Shown piece after piece: positions 45,355-54,621 of a stretch of DNA of 64,000 bases. The position numbers and the translations under genes were made by a program. Under the pieces are notes generated by a model. The model made no database searches and was not told the DNA's origin. It worked only from the letters and a program-made list of their open reading frames with translations. Source of the stretch: Afipia felis ATCC 53690 (GTDB taxonomy: Bacteria; Pseudomonadota; Alphaproteobacteria; Rhizobiales; Xanthobacteraceae); NCBI RefSeq assembly GCF_000314735.2, contig NZ_KB375270.1:2356001-2420000 (forward strand), written 5' to 3'. Numbering within the stretch: position 1 is the first letter of the stretch; each line of letters begins with the position of its first letter.

Positions 45355-47721
45355 CTAGAACTTCGCCCGCGCCAGCACGCGGAAAGTGCGGCCCTGACCG
45401 GGGGAGATGTTGTTGTTGCCGTCAGCGCTCGCCCAATATCCCTTATCGAAGATGTTCTCGATGTTGAGCTGCGCGCTCCACGTCTTATCAATCTTCAGAT
45501 AAACCGCTGCATCCACGCGGACGAAGCCCGGCAATTTCACCGTGTCGTCGGAGCTCGCATAGGAATTGCCAAGATAGATCACGCCGACAGCCGCCGCCCA
45601 TTGCGGGTTGAGTTGATACTTATTCCACCACGAAAACTGGTTGTAAGGCACAAGCTGCACACGGTTGCCCGCGACGACGGTGGTGGAGAGGTCCTTGGCA
45701 ATTCGTGCGTCGGTATAGGCGTAACCCAGAATCGACTGCCAGTCGGCGGTGATATAGCCGTTCAGCGCGGTTTCAAATCCACGAACCGTCGTTGAGCCGT
45801 TCGGAAGCGAGAAACCAGGGTTGTTGCCGTCCGGAATCGGCTGGCCCGTCCGGTGAAGTTCGTAAAGAGCCGCAGTCCACAGCAGCTTCGGATTGATGTT
45901 CCACTTCGCGCCGACTTCGGTGTTTTCGAACTTCTGCGGATCGAGGATCAACGTTGAATCAGACAGCGTGCTGAACTGATCCCCGGAAGCCGGTAGATAG
46001 GAAATGCTGTAGGCGCCATAGATCGATACGTTGTCGACGGGCTTGAAGATCACGCCGAAACGCGGCGAGACCTTGTCGTCGGTGCGATTGCGCGTCAGCC
46101 CGCCTGGAATGTTCCGGTCGGTCGCGGTCAGATCGAAACGATCAAAGCGCACGCCGGCGATCAATTGCAGCCAGCGCGTCACATCGATCTGGTCCTGCGC
46201 ATAGGCGGACGAAACATTCAGGCGATAGACGCTGTTCGCATCACCGGACGATTGCCCCGGCGCAGGATTATTGACAACGACGTGGCTGAACGTGACCGGG
46301 CCGAAATAGGTCGGATCAAACGGATTGACGCCAGGCAACGACGTTGAGCCATTGAAAAAGCCTGTCTCGCGGTAGCTGAGGCCGGTCTGCCGTCCGAACT
46401 CGGTGCCGAATGCAAGCGTGTGGAAGACCGGTCCCGTGAAGGTCTTGTAGGTAAAGTCGGTCTGGTTGAACAGGTTTTCGCGATTGGTCGTGTTCTGGTA
46501 AGCACTGAGGCTCATCGAACCGGTATCGGGACCGGTGATGGTCGCCGCGCTGCCGGGATAGACGTTGGTGTAGCCGCGATTGTAGTCGGCATACATCGTC
46601 GAGTTCTTGACGGTGAGGCCGTTGCCGAAATCATGGTCGATCACCGCCATCGTGGTCTGCACGTCGGCATAGGTGTTGTTGTAGATCGGGCTGCCGAAGA
46701 ACTTCGAAAAATCGTTGTTCGGCACGAACGGCACCGTCGGGTTGAACCGCGTGGCGCCTCCCGGAACGGCCAGCGAGGGATTACCTCGATCGGCTAATTC
46801 CTTGTCGTGATAATATTCGTAGGAGAGCTTGATCTTGGTGTCGTCGGTCGGCTTCCAGGTCAGCGTCGGATTGATGCCGTAGCGCTCGAGGCGTCCGAAA
46901 TCGCGGAACGTATCCGAGCCCTCATAGAATGCATTGAGGCGAACGGCGACCTTGTCATTCACCGCCTGCCCCGCATCAACCGTGAAACGACGATCACCCC
47001 ATGAGCCGGTCTGCGCGGTGGCTTCATAGATACGCTGGCCGTCCGCCTCCTTCAGCGTGCGATTGACGAGACCGCCACCCGCGCCGCGGCCGAACGTCAG
47101 CGCGCTCGGGCCTTTGATGACCTCGATGCTCTGGGTGTTGTAGAGATCGCGAAAGTACTGGACGTCGTCGCGGAAGCCGTTGACGAAGAAGTTCGCACTG
47201 GAATCGACGCCACGGATCACAAGCTCGTCGCGATTGCCCTCACCCTGGTGGATCGTAATGCCCGGAATGTAGCGGGTAATGTCGGTGATGCTACGGGTCG
47301 CCTGATCCTCGATCATCTGCTTCGGGACCACATTGACCGATTGCGCGATGTTGAGCAGCGATGTGTTGGTCTTGGTGGCAGCCGACGTGCTGTTCGAATA
47401 GTAGCCCACGGTGCCGGTGCGCGCTTCGAACGTATCGGCGTTCTGCGCTGGAACAGGCGGCTGCGGAGCCTGTGTACGTCCGGAACGGCGCGACGCACGA
47501 CGCGTATTCGATGAAGATGATGCTGACCGTTGCCGCTTGTGTGTCCGCGGCTTCGCCGCGTCGATCGTCACGGCTGGCAAGGTTGCACTGGTTTGTCCAG
47601 CCGCCTGCTGCGCATTCGCGGGAGCAATGAGAATTCCGAGACTGAGGGCTGCACCACCCGCTGACGCGAGCGCCGCTCGCCGAACCATCTTCAAATCGAA
47701 CAGACGCTTTGAAACAGACAC
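45355..47721 (-). CDS. TonB-dependent siderophore receptor (Fiu/FhuE-like)
   Basis: A 788-residue outer-membrane iron-siderophore receptor. A signal peptide (about 12-40, ending PANAQQ) is followed by a basic low-complexity linker and a plug domain, with DQATRSITDITRYIPGITIHQ (about 20 residues of it), RDDVQYFRDLYN and VIKGPSALTFGRG. A 22-strand barrel follows and ends in phenylalanine. The plug resembles catecholate receptors of the Fiu type. GTG 47721 is chosen for a GGGGGA site six bases before it; the frame continues to 47784. Two Irr-like boxes at 47802 and 47827 suggest iron regulation. Confidence 0.9.
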   Translation of the reverse strand: MSVSKRLFDLKMVRRAALASAGGAALSLGILIAPANAQQAAGQTSATLPAVTIDAAKPRTHKRQRSASSSSNTRRASRRSGRTQAPQPPVPAQNADTFEARTGTVGYYSNSTSAATKTNTSLLNIAQSVNVVPKQMIEDQATRSITDITRYIPGITIHQGEGNRDELVIRGVDSSANFFVNGFRDDVQYFRDLYNTQSIEVIKGPSALTFGRGAGGGLVNRTLKEADGQRIYEATAQTGSWGDRRFTVDAGQAVNDKVAVRLNAFYEGSDTFRDFGRLERYGINPTLTWKPTDDTKIKLSYEYYHDKELADRGNPSLAVPGGATRFNPTVPFVPNNDFSKFFGSPIYNNTYADVQTTMAVIDHDFGNGLTVKNSTMYADYNRGYTNVYPGSAATITGPDTGSMSLSAYQNTTNRENLFNQTDFTYKTFTGPVFHTLAFGTEFGRQTGLSYRETGFFNGSTSLPGVNPFDPTYFGPVTFSHVVVNNPAPGQSSGDANSVYRLNVSSAYAQDQIDVTRWLQLIAGVRFDRFDLTATDRNIPGGLTRNRTDDKVSPRFGVIFKPVDNVSIYGAYSISYLPASGDQFSTLSDSTLILDPQKFENTEVGAKWNINPKLLWTAALYELHRTGQPIPDGNNPGFSLPNGSTTVRGFETALNGYITADWQSILGYAYTDARIAKDLSTTVVAGNRVQLVPYNQFSWWNKYQLNPQWAAAVGVIYLGNSYASSDDTVKLPGFVRVDAAVYLKIDKTWSAQLNIENIFDKGYWASADGNNNISPGQGRTFRVLARAKF

Positions 47722-47801
47722 AATTTTCCCCCAGCAAGTCGCGCGTTGCGCGCGTATTACCGGGAATACAACGGCCCGTGACAAAAAGTCCCGGAATGCG
47801 C

Positions 47802-47818
47802 TTTAGATGTTCTCTAAA
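47802..47818. promoter_or_regulatory. Irr-like iron-control element 1
   Basis: TTTAGATGTTCTCTAAA is an exact TTTAGA-N5-TCTAAA palindrome about 80 bases upstream of the receptor start. Confidence 0.65.
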
Positions 47819-47826
47819 ACGCTGAG

Positions 47827-47843
47827 TTTAGATCGCTTCTAAA
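47827..47843. promoter_or_regulatory. Irr-like iron-control element 2
   Basis: TTTAGATCGCTTCTAAA is a second exact TTTAGA-N5-TCTAAA palindrome 25 bases from the first, start to start. Confidence 0.65.
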
Positions 47844-47872
47844 ATTTGGCACGCTAGACGCTTACAACAACA

Positions 47873-49078
47873 TCACGCGCAAGCATCGTCCGATGCAGCT
47901 TTCAGTGACACCGTCCAGATCACCAGCAGGCACGGTGTCGCCGCGATCGCCACCGGCACGAATGCGAATACGGCCCGGCCGCCGATATCCCAGGCCATGC
48001 CGCTTACAAGCGACACGAGCATCGCACAGGAATAGCTGATCGCCAGCGCGGCGGCGAGAATTCGCGCGACATCGTCGGGATTGCGTGCAAGCAGCGGCGG
48101 CAACGCCATGCCAAGCATCAGCACCGAGCTACTCGACATTCCCGTTATGCCTGCCCACGTGATCGTCGCCCAACCGGTCGAGAACACGACGCCGAAAACG
48201 CTCGCCAACATCAGGCCGCCGAAGAAGAGAAACGGCCAGCGTTTGCCTTGAAACCAATCAGCCAGAAAGACCATCAGCAACGAGACGGGAAACTGCCCGA
48301 GGTTCAGCGCCGTGAGCGCGGCACTGACGTCCGCGCTCCGTCCCACGCTTATGAGGTAAGCCGGCAGGAAGGCATTGGTGCAGAAATAGGTACTGGCGAC
48401 ACTCGCGAGGATCGCGCCGATCTTCCAGTTCAATTTGCTGCCGAGATCGGGCCACAGGCGCCCTGATTTCGTGCCGGCTAGATGGTTATTTGTGCGCGGG
48501 CCGAAGGCGAGCACCATGAGCGCCACCACCAGCAACGGCGCAGACCATGTCAAAAGGCCGAGCCGCCAGCTCTGGTTGAAATACGGCAGCAGCACCGGAA
48601 GCATCAGCGCAACGGGCACGATTTCGCCGACGATCAATCCGTTGGTGTAGAGCGCCGTGCCGAACGCCGCGCGCTCCGGCATCCATTGCCGAACGGCTGC
48701 GCCCATCGCCGGCTGCATGACAGCAATGCCGCCACTCATCAGGACGCTTGCCGCATAGAGCGAATAAGCCTCGGGTGCCAACGCGCGCAGGCCGGAGCCC
48801 AATGCTGCGATCACAAGGCCGCTCACCAGCGTCCAACGCACGCCGACATGCTCGATCAGCAGCGAGCCGGGTGCGGCGGCGATCGCGAACATGATGACGG
48901 GAATGCCGGTGAGAATCCCGATCTGCGTGCCAGACAATTGCAGGTCCGACTGGATCAGCGAAATCACCGGTGGCACCGCGAGCACGCTCAAGCGCAGACC
49001 GACACCACAAAACCACAGCAACAGACCCGAGATATAATTTCGATTTTGCATGACGGCAGGAATAGAGAGAGGACGCAC
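47873..49078 (-). CDS. MFS transporter, CynX/NimT family
   Basis: A 401-residue permease with twelve helices, of the cyanate/nitroimidazole (CynX/NimT) MFS group. Characteristic parts are LRLSVLAVPPVISLIQSDL in helix 1 and the GTQIGILTGIPVIMFAI stretch. The start shown is GTG 49078; ATG 49051 (beginning MQNRNYISGL) is equally possible because neither has a strong ribosome binding site. The substrate is unknown. It is upstream of and co-directional with the TonB receptor, but the Irr-like boxes between them imply separate control. Confidence 0.85.
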   Translation of the reverse strand: MRPLSIPAVMQNRNYISGLLLWFCGVGLRLSVLAVPPVISLIQSDLQLSGTQIGILTGIPVIMFAIAAAPGSLLIEHVGVRWTLVSGLVIAALGSGLRALAPEAYSLYAASVLMSGGIAVMQPAMGAAVRQWMPERAAFGTALYTNGLIVGEIVPVALMLPVLLPYFNQSWRLGLLTWSAPLLVVALMVLAFGPRTNNHLAGTKSGRLWPDLGSKLNWKIGAILASVASTYFCTNAFLPAYLISVGRSADVSAALTALNLGQFPVSLLMVFLADWFQGKRWPFLFFGGLMLASVFGVVFSTGWATITWAGITGMSSSSVLMLGMALPPLLARNPDDVARILAAALAISYSCAMLVSLVSGMAWDIGGRAVFAFVPVAIAATPCLLVIWTVSLKAASDDACA

Positions 49079-49142
49079 AGCGCGAAGTTCTGCTGTCTAG
49101 CAGAACAGACGGCCAGGTACACCCGAAAGGCCTAGAATGCGC

Positions 49143-49721
49143 TCACGATTGGCGCGAGGCCGGGAGCACAGCCTCGGTGCGCTGTTGCAGGCGCGCCAGC
49201 GTCCGGGCGAACATGGCGTCTTCCTTCAGTGCGCGAGCAAGCGTGAGCGCGCCCTGGATACCGCCGACAACATCTTCCGCGAGCGGCCTCGCGATCGCCG
49301 GATCGACGCCTGCCCGCACCAGCGCACCGTCAAGTGCCTCGATCCAGCGCTTGAAATACAGCCGGATTGGCTTGGCGAAGCGATCCCGTGTCTCGTCAAG
49401 CGCAAATGCGCCGAGCAGACAAATCCTGCGGCCGGAGCGAAAGTAAGCATCGACCGTCCGCCACATCCGCGCCAACGCATCGCGCGGCTCGTCCCGCTCC
49501 AGCGGCTCGAACACTTCGCGCACGAACCATCGATCGACATCGGCGAGGATTTCCGCCGCCATGCCTTCCTTCCCTTCGGGAAAGAAGTGATAGAGGCTTC
49601 CCTTCGAAAGACCGGTGCGCTCTGTGATCTCGTACAGCGACGCGCCCTCGAAGCCGAGTTCGCGAAAGACCTCGGCCACACGCGTGATTGCGTCGCTTTT
49701 CTCGAAAACCGTGCGCGCCAT
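49143..49721 (-). CDS. TetR/AcrR family transcriptional regulator
   Basis: A 192-residue repressor with an N-terminal helix-turn-helix (GFEGASLYEITERTGLSKGSLYHFFPEG is the characteristic region, around residues 23-50) and a C-terminal ligand-binding domain of the LmrA/YxaF type. It lies downstream of an NTF2-like gene and divergent from a DMT exporter, and probably regulates that pair; a dyad at 50258 is a candidate operator. Ligand unknown. Confidence 0.9.
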   Translation of the reverse strand: MARTVFEKSDAITRVAEVFRELGFEGASLYEITERTGLSKGSLYHFFPEGKEGMAAEILADVDRWFVREVFEPLERDEPRDALARMWRTVDAYFRSGRRICLLGAFALDETRDRFAKPIRLYFKRWIEALDGALVRAGVDPAIARPLAEDVVGGIQGALTLARALKEDAMFARTLARLQQRTEAVLPASRQS

Positions 49722-49735
49722 TCTCTCGTCAGTTC

Positions 49736-50200
49736 CTAGAGTCCCAAGTCAGAGAGGCCCGGATGACCGTCGGGCCGCCGCCCGAGCGGCCAGTGAAATT
49801 TGCGGTCCGATTCCTTGATCGGCATATCATTGATCGATGCGAAGCGACGCTGCATCAGCCCCGCCGCGTTGAACTCCCAGTTCTCGTTGCCATAGGCACG
49901 GAACCAGTTGCCGCTGTCGTCATGATACTCGTAGGCGAAGCGCACGGCGATGCGGGTCTCGGAGAAAGCCCAGATTTCCTTGATGAGACGATAGTCCAGT
50001 TCCCTCGCCCATTTGCGGGTGAGAAATTCGATGATCTGCTTGCGTCCAACGGGAAATTCGGCGCGATTACGCCACTGGCTGTCTTCGGTGTAGACCAGCG
50101 CTACCTTTTGCGGATCGCGGCTATTCCAGCCATCCTCCGCCAGTCGCACCTTGGCGGTGGCGGTCTCAAGGGTAAAAGGCGGTACGAGAGGCGTGGCCAT
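49736..50200 (-). CDS. DUF1348/NTF2-like (SnoaL-type) protein
   Basis: A 154-residue cytoplasmic protein of the DUF1348 branch of the NTF2-like fold, with [30 protein letters not shown], and a highly conserved [23 protein letters not shown] end. Function is unknown. It is likely co-transcribed with the TetR regulator gene, 14 bases downstream of it, and divergent from the DMT exporter. Confidence 0.88.
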   Translation of the reverse strand: MATPLVPPFTLETATAKVRLAEDGWNSRDPQKVALVYTEDSQWRNRAEFPVGRKQIIEFLTRKWARELDYRLIKEIWAFSETRIAVRFAYEYHDDSGNWFRAYGNENWEFNAAGLMQRRFASINDMPIKESDRKFHWPLGRRPDGHPGLSDLGL

Positions 50201-50257
50201 GGCGGCCTCCTTGATTTGCGACGGTACGAAACGACATGTTTAAACTATTTGGTCTTG

Positions 50258-50277
50258 ACTATACCATTCGGTTTAGT
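50258..50277. promoter_or_regulatory. Possible TetR operator
   Basis: An imperfect dyad, ACTATACC-ATTC-GGTTTAGT, with one mismatch between its arms. It sits in the shared promoter region of the NTF2-like/TetR pair and the DMT exporter, where a TetR repressor is expected to bind. Confidence 0.45.
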
Positions 50278-50315
50278 ATTGCAAATCGATGGCTTGAAGC
50301 CGCTGCGGCCCTGCC

Positions 50316-51239
50316 ATGAGCGCGGATGAAAACGCGCCATCGCAGACAGGGCTGTCCCGGCAGACGCTCGGCATGGGCCTTGGCTTCATCGGCATAGCTA
50401 TTTTCGGCGGCACGCTACCCGCGACACGCCTTGCGGTGACAAGCCTCGATCCGTTCTTCATCACGGTCGGCCGCGCGGCCGCCTCCGGCCTACTGTCAGC
50501 GGCGTTGCTTCTGGTGTTGCGGCGGCGATGGCCGAACGCGCGCCAGATTCGCACGATGATGATCTGCATCGTGACCATCGTGTTCGGTTTTCCGGGGCTG
50601 ATGGCGCTGGCGATGCTGACGGTGCCTGCCGCACATGGCGGTGTCGTGCTCGGCATTCTGCCGCTAACGACCGCCGCAGCTGCAAGCCTCATTCTGGGCG
50701 AGCGTCCTTCAGTGCGTTTCTGGCTGCTGGCCGTGCTCGGCACGACGGTGGTGGTGGCATTCGCGCTGCGTGACAGCGGCGGCGGCATCGCGATCGGCGA
50801 CGTCTATCTGTTTCTGGCCGCGATCTCGACCTCGATCGGCTACGTGTTCTCGGCCGATCTCAGCCACGAGATGCCGGGCTGGGAAGTGATCTCGTGGATT
50901 CTGGTGCTGGCGCTTCCGCTGACACTGCCGCTCGCCATATGGCTATGGCCGGCGAACCCCGGCGCGGTATCGACCGGCGCGTGGATCGCCTTCGCCTATG
51001 TCTCCGTCTTTAGCATGTTCGTCGGCTTCTTCGCCTGGAATGCCGGCCTGGTGATGGGCGGCGTCGCTCGCGTCAGCCAGGTGCAGTTGCTGCAGACATT
51101 CGTCACGCTGGGACTGTCCGCCGTCGTCAATGGCGAGCACGTCGGCCCCTCCACCATCGCAGTGGCGGCGCTGGTGGTGGCGATCGTCGCGGCCGGCCGC
51201 AACGCCCGCATCGCGCAGAAAGTGCCCGAAGCCGGATAG
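50316..51239 (+). CDS. DMT superfamily (EamA) transporter
   Basis: A 307-residue inner-membrane protein with ten helices in two EamA repeats (about 20-150 and 165-300). It shows typical inner features such as GIAIFGGTLPATRLAV and a second-repeat start near AAISTSIGYVFSADL. It probably exports metabolites or amino acids. It lies divergent from the NTF2-like/TetR genes, and 93 bases before bioB; the link to biotin is probably chance. Confidence 0.88.
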   Translation: MSADENAPSQTGLSRQTLGMGLGFIGIAIFGGTLPATRLAVTSLDPFFITVGRAAASGLLSAALLLVLRRRWPNARQIRTMMICIVTIVFGFPGLMALAMLTVPAAHGGVVLGILPLTTAAAASLILGERPSVRFWLLAVLGTTVVVAFALRDSGGGIAIGDVYLFLAAISTSIGYVFSADLSHEMPGWEVISWILVLALPLTLPLAIWLWPANPGAVSTGAWIAFAYVSVFSMFVGFFAWNAGLVMGGVARVSQVQLLQTFVTLGLSAVVNGEHVGPSTIAVAALVVAIVAAGRNARIAQKVPEAG

Positions 51240-51332
51240 CGCGCTTGGTTGACACCCTGCCAGCCGCATGGTCCACCCTTGGCTCCGGATCAGGGCGGCC
51301 CGACGCGGCCGCGGCGACAAGCAGGATCGGCC

Positions 51333-52364
51333 ATGAACGTCTCGTCTTTTTCGGTTGTCAAAGGATCGGTGCTGCCGCGCCATGACTGGACGCGCGAGGA
51401 GGCGCAGGCACTCTACGATCTGCCCTTCGCCGACCTGATGTTCCAGGCACAGAGCGTGCACCGCGCCAACTTCGATCCCAACCATGTCGAGACCGCGAGC
51501 CTGCTCAGCATCAAGACCGGCGGTTGCCCGGAGGATTGCGGCTACTGCTCGCAGAGCGCCCACTACAAGACCGACGTCAAAGCCACCAAGCTGATGGACC
51601 ATGACGACGTCGTCGCCACCGCCCGCCGCGCCAAGGAAGCGGGCGCGAACCGCTTCTGCATGGCAGCCGCGTGGCGCAACCCGAAGGACAAGGATCTCGA
51701 GCGGGTGTGCGACATGGTGAGCGCGGTGAAGGCGCTCGGCCTGGAAACCTGCGCGACGCTCGGCATGCTTAACCGCGCACAGGCCGACCGGCTTCGCGAT
51801 GCCGGTCTCGATTTCTACAACCACAACGTCGATACCTCGCCGGAATTCTACGGCCATATCATCACCACCCGCACGATGCAGGACCGGATCGAGACGCTGG
51901 CGCATGCCCGCGAATCCGGCCTCAAGGTCTGCTGCGGCGGCATCGTCGGCATGGGCGAGCAGGTCGAGGACCGCCTCGGCATGCTGATGCTGCTGGCGAA
52001 CCTCGCCGAGCACCCGGAGAGTGTGCCGATCAATCTGTGGAACGAAGTGAAGGGCGTTCCGGTCAACGATACCGCCAACGCGCCGGACGCCATCGACATG
52101 GTCCGCATGATCGCGGTCGCGCGCATCATGATGCCGAAAAGCGTGGTGCGACTGTCGGCCGGCCGTCAGTACATGACCGACGAGATGCAGGCGCTGTGTT
52201 TCCTCGCGGGCGCCAACTCGATCTTCATCGGCGACGTGCTGCTCACCACCAAAAACCCGCAGACCGACAAGGACGCCGCCCTGCTCGACCGGCTCGGCAT
52301 CAAATCCCGTTTCGACGAGGTCCGCGCGGAAGGTCAGGCCACCGGATCAAGCCGCGCGATTTGA
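51333..52364 (+). CDS. bioB: Biotin synthase BioB
   Basis: A 343-residue radical SAM enzyme that inserts sulfur into dethiobiotin. The [4Fe-4S] motif [13 protein letters not shown] has Cys65, Cys69 and Cys72. Other conserved parts are [30 protein letters not shown], and [13 protein letters not shown] 51333 is chosen because it begins where the family usually does; the frame is open upstream to 51249. No other bio genes are next to it. Confidence 0.97.
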   Translation: MNVSSFSVVKGSVLPRHDWTREEAQALYDLPFADLMFQAQSVHRANFDPNHVETASLLSIKTGGCPEDCGYCSQSAHYKTDVKATKLMDHDDVVATARRAKEAGANRFCMAAAWRNPKDKDLERVCDMVSAVKALGLETCATLGMLNRAQADRLRDAGLDFYNHNVDTSPEFYGHIITTRTMQDRIETLAHARESGLKVCCGGIVGMGEQVEDRLGMLMLLANLAEHPESVPINLWNEVKGVPVNDTANAPDAIDMVRMIAVARIMMPKSVVRLSAGRQYMTDEMQALCFLAGANSIFIGDVLLTTKNPQTDKDAALLDRLGIKSRFDEVRAEGQATGSSRAI

Positions 52365-52534
52365 TTTCGCGCAAGGCGCCCCCCGTAGCGATCCGCCACG
52401 TTCTGCGCGCCTGGCAGTGCAGCTTCCCGATTCGACCCTCGACACTGAAGCTGGAAACGCTCTAAAAAGGCATCCGAGAATGGTCGCCCCTTTCGTGGAC
52501 GCTTTCTCGTCCATGGGTCCAGTGGGGTTTTGGT

Positions 52535-53761
52535 ATGGATTACAATAAGTTCTTCGACGATGCCCTCAATCGGCTGCACGATGAGCGGCGCTACCGGGTG
52601 TTCGCAGATCTCGAACGCATCGCCGGTCGGTTCCCGTTTGCGACCTGGCACACCCCCAAGGGCGAGCGCAGCGTCGTGATGTGGTGCTCTAACGACTATC
52701 TCGGCATGGGCCAGCACCCCAAGGTGGTCGGCGCCATGGTCGAGACCGCGACCCGCACCGGCACCGGCGCCGGCGGCACCCGCAACATCGCTGGCAACAA
52801 CCATTCCCTGATCCAGCTCGAGCAGGAGCTCGCCGACCTTCACGGCAAGGAAACGGCGCTGGTGTTCACCTCCGGCTACGTGTCCAACCAGACCGGTATC
52901 TCGACGCTCGCCAAGCTCATTCCGAACTGCCTGATCCTGTCGGACGCGCTCAACCACAATTCGATGATCGAGGGCATCCGCCAGTCCGGCTGCGAACGCA
53001 TCGTGTTCCGCCACAACGATATGACCCATCTCGAGGAGCTGCTCCGCACTCATTCCGGTCGGCCGATCCTGATCGCGTGCGAGAGCCTTTATTCGATGGA
53101 CGGCGACATCGCACCGCTCGGCAAGGTCTGCGACCTCGCCGAGAAGTATGGCGCCATGACCTATGTCGATGAAGTCCATGCGGTCGGCATGTACGGCCCG
53201 CGCGGCGCCGGTATCGCCGAGCGCGACGGTGTCATGCATCGTATCGATCTTCTCGAAGGCACGCTGGCCAAGGCCTTCGGCTGCCTCGGCGGTTACATCG
53301 CCGGCAAATCGAACGTGATCGACGCGATCCGCTCGCATGCGCCGGGTTTCATTTTCACCACGGCCCTGCCGCCTTCCGTGTGCTCGGCCGCGACCGCCGC
53401 GATCCGTCACTTGAAGACCTCGCAATGGGAGCGCACGCGCCAGCAGGACCGCGCCGCCCGCGTCAAGGCGATCCTGATTGCCGCCGGAATTCCGGTGATG
53501 TCGAGCGACACCCATATCGTGCCGGTTTTCGTCGGCGATCCCGAGCTGTGCAAGAAGGCGAGCGACCTGCTGCTCGAAGAGCACGGCATCTATATTCAGC
53601 CGATCAACTATCCAACCGTGCCGAAGGGCACCGAGCGGCTGCGCATCACGCCCTCGCCCTATCACGAGGACGCGCTGATCGATCAGCTCGCGGAAGCGAT
53701 GGTTTCCGTCTGGGAACGGCTCGGCCTCAACTTCAACGAGAAATCGCTCGCCGCCGAATAG
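52535..53761 (+). CDS. hemA: 5-aminolevulinate synthase
   Basis: A 408-residue PLP enzyme that condenses glycine and succinyl-CoA, first step of the C4 haem route typical of alphaproteobacteria. It opens with [20 protein letters not shown], has [15 protein letters not shown], the glycine-rich [14 protein letters not shown] loop and the PLP lysine in [15 protein letters not shown]. Length is normal. It follows bioB by 170 bases that hold no further gene. Confidence 0.97.
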   Translation: MDYNKFFDDALNRLHDERRYRVFADLERIAGRFPFATWHTPKGERSVVMWCSNDYLGMGQHPKVVGAMVETATRTGTGAGGTRNIAGNNHSLIQLEQELADLHGKETALVFTSGYVSNQTGISTLAKLIPNCLILSDALNHNSMIEGIRQSGCERIVFRHNDMTHLEELLRTHSGRPILIACESLYSMDGDIAPLGKVCDLAEKYGAMTYVDEVHAVGMYGPRGAGIAERDGVMHRIDLLEGTLAKAFGCLGGYIAGKSNVIDAIRSHAPGFIFTTALPPSVCSAATAAIRHLKTSQWERTRQQDRAARVKAILIAAGIPVMSSDTHIVPVFVGDPELCKKASDLLLEEHGIYIQPINYPTVPKGTERLRITPSPYHEDALIDQLAEAMVSVWERLGLNFNEKSLAAE

Positions 53762-53781
53762 CGGGCGACATTCGCCTTCCG

Positions 53782-54450
53782 TCACGTGGCCATGCTGCGT
53801 GGCGGACGTCCCTCCTTCGACAGCACGATTCGCATCAGGTCGGCGGCGTTCTTCGCGCCCAGCTTGGCCATGATGCGGGCGCGGTGAACCTCAATGGTGC
53901 GCGGACTGATTCCAAGCCGCCGCCCCGCTTCCTTGTTCGAAGCTCCGCTTGCGACCTGTCCCAGCACCTCGCGTTCACGGCTCGTCAGCAGATGGCGGCC
54001 GTTAAAATCGCCCACTCCCGGAATCAGCCCGTCGGCCGAGCGACGATAGGTCAGCACCGCCTCGCGCACGCGATCGGCCATCACGCTCGCGGCGAAAGGC
54101 TTCTCCATGAAGTCGAGCGCGCCGCGCTTCATCGCGGTCACGGCGGTGGCGATATCCGAGTGCCCCGAGATCACCAGCACGGGCGGACCGAAACGCATCT
54201 CGCGTAAATCCCTCAGCACATCGAGGCCCGAGTAGCCCGGCAATTGCAGATCGAGGATCACGCAAGCCGGTGGCTTCAGCCGGACCGCGTCCAGAAAAGC
54301 GAGGCCATCGCTGAAACCCTGGGTTGCGAATCCCTCCAGCCGAAGCAGCAAGGCCAGCGCATCGCTGACTGATTTGTCGTCATCCACTATGAAAACGTAC
54401 GCATCTCCAGGAAACGCATGGATTTGCCCCATAATTCCCCCGACGAGCAT
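53782..54450 (-). CDS. FixJ-like two-component response regulator
   Basis: A 222-residue transcription factor with a receiver domain (about 17-130; phosphorylated Asp67 in CVILDLQLPG, Lys in MEKPF) and a C-terminal LuxR-type helix-turn-helix (LTSREREVLGQVASGASNKEAGRRLGIS at about 150-180). This is the FixJ/NodW/TodT type. ATG 54432 is an alternative start. It is convergent with hemA and divergent from the large hybrid kinase, which may be its partner. No fixL-like gene lies beside it. Confidence 0.9.
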   Translation of the reverse strand: MLVGGIMGQIHAFPGDAYVFIVDDDKSVSDALALLLRLEGFATQGFSDGLAFLDAVRLKPPACVILDLQLPGYSGLDVLRDLREMRFGPPVLVISGHSDIATAVTAMKRGALDFMEKPFAASVMADRVREAVLTYRRSADGLIPGVGDFNGRHLLTSREREVLGQVASGASNKEAGRRLGISPRTIEVHRARIMAKLGAKNAADLMRIVLSKEGRPPRSMAT

Positions 54451-54621
54451 GCTAGTAAATACAACCTATACGGGTATAAGCTGATTCGAGGCGGTTTACA
54501 AATCCGGGCGTGGATCGCGCCTGCTCGCGCAAAACGCGCAACGGTATGTTTCCGTCATGCGAAAAAAACGCTTTGATGCCGCCTCGGGCGGCCGATGGGA
54601 GACTGCCTTCGGAGCGGATGG

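Noticed and set aside
45355-45360. Attachment sites around the 39.6-44.8 kb island
   Set aside because: I compared the flanks by eye and found no direct repeat that could be an att site.
50943-52013. 356-codon ORF antisense to the DMT transporter and bioB
   Set aside because: Both sense genes are firm and the frame spans two unrelated genes.
52334-53785. 483-codon ORF antisense to hemA
   Set aside because: hemA is certain, and the antisense protein is rich in R, H, D and G as is typical of shadow frames.
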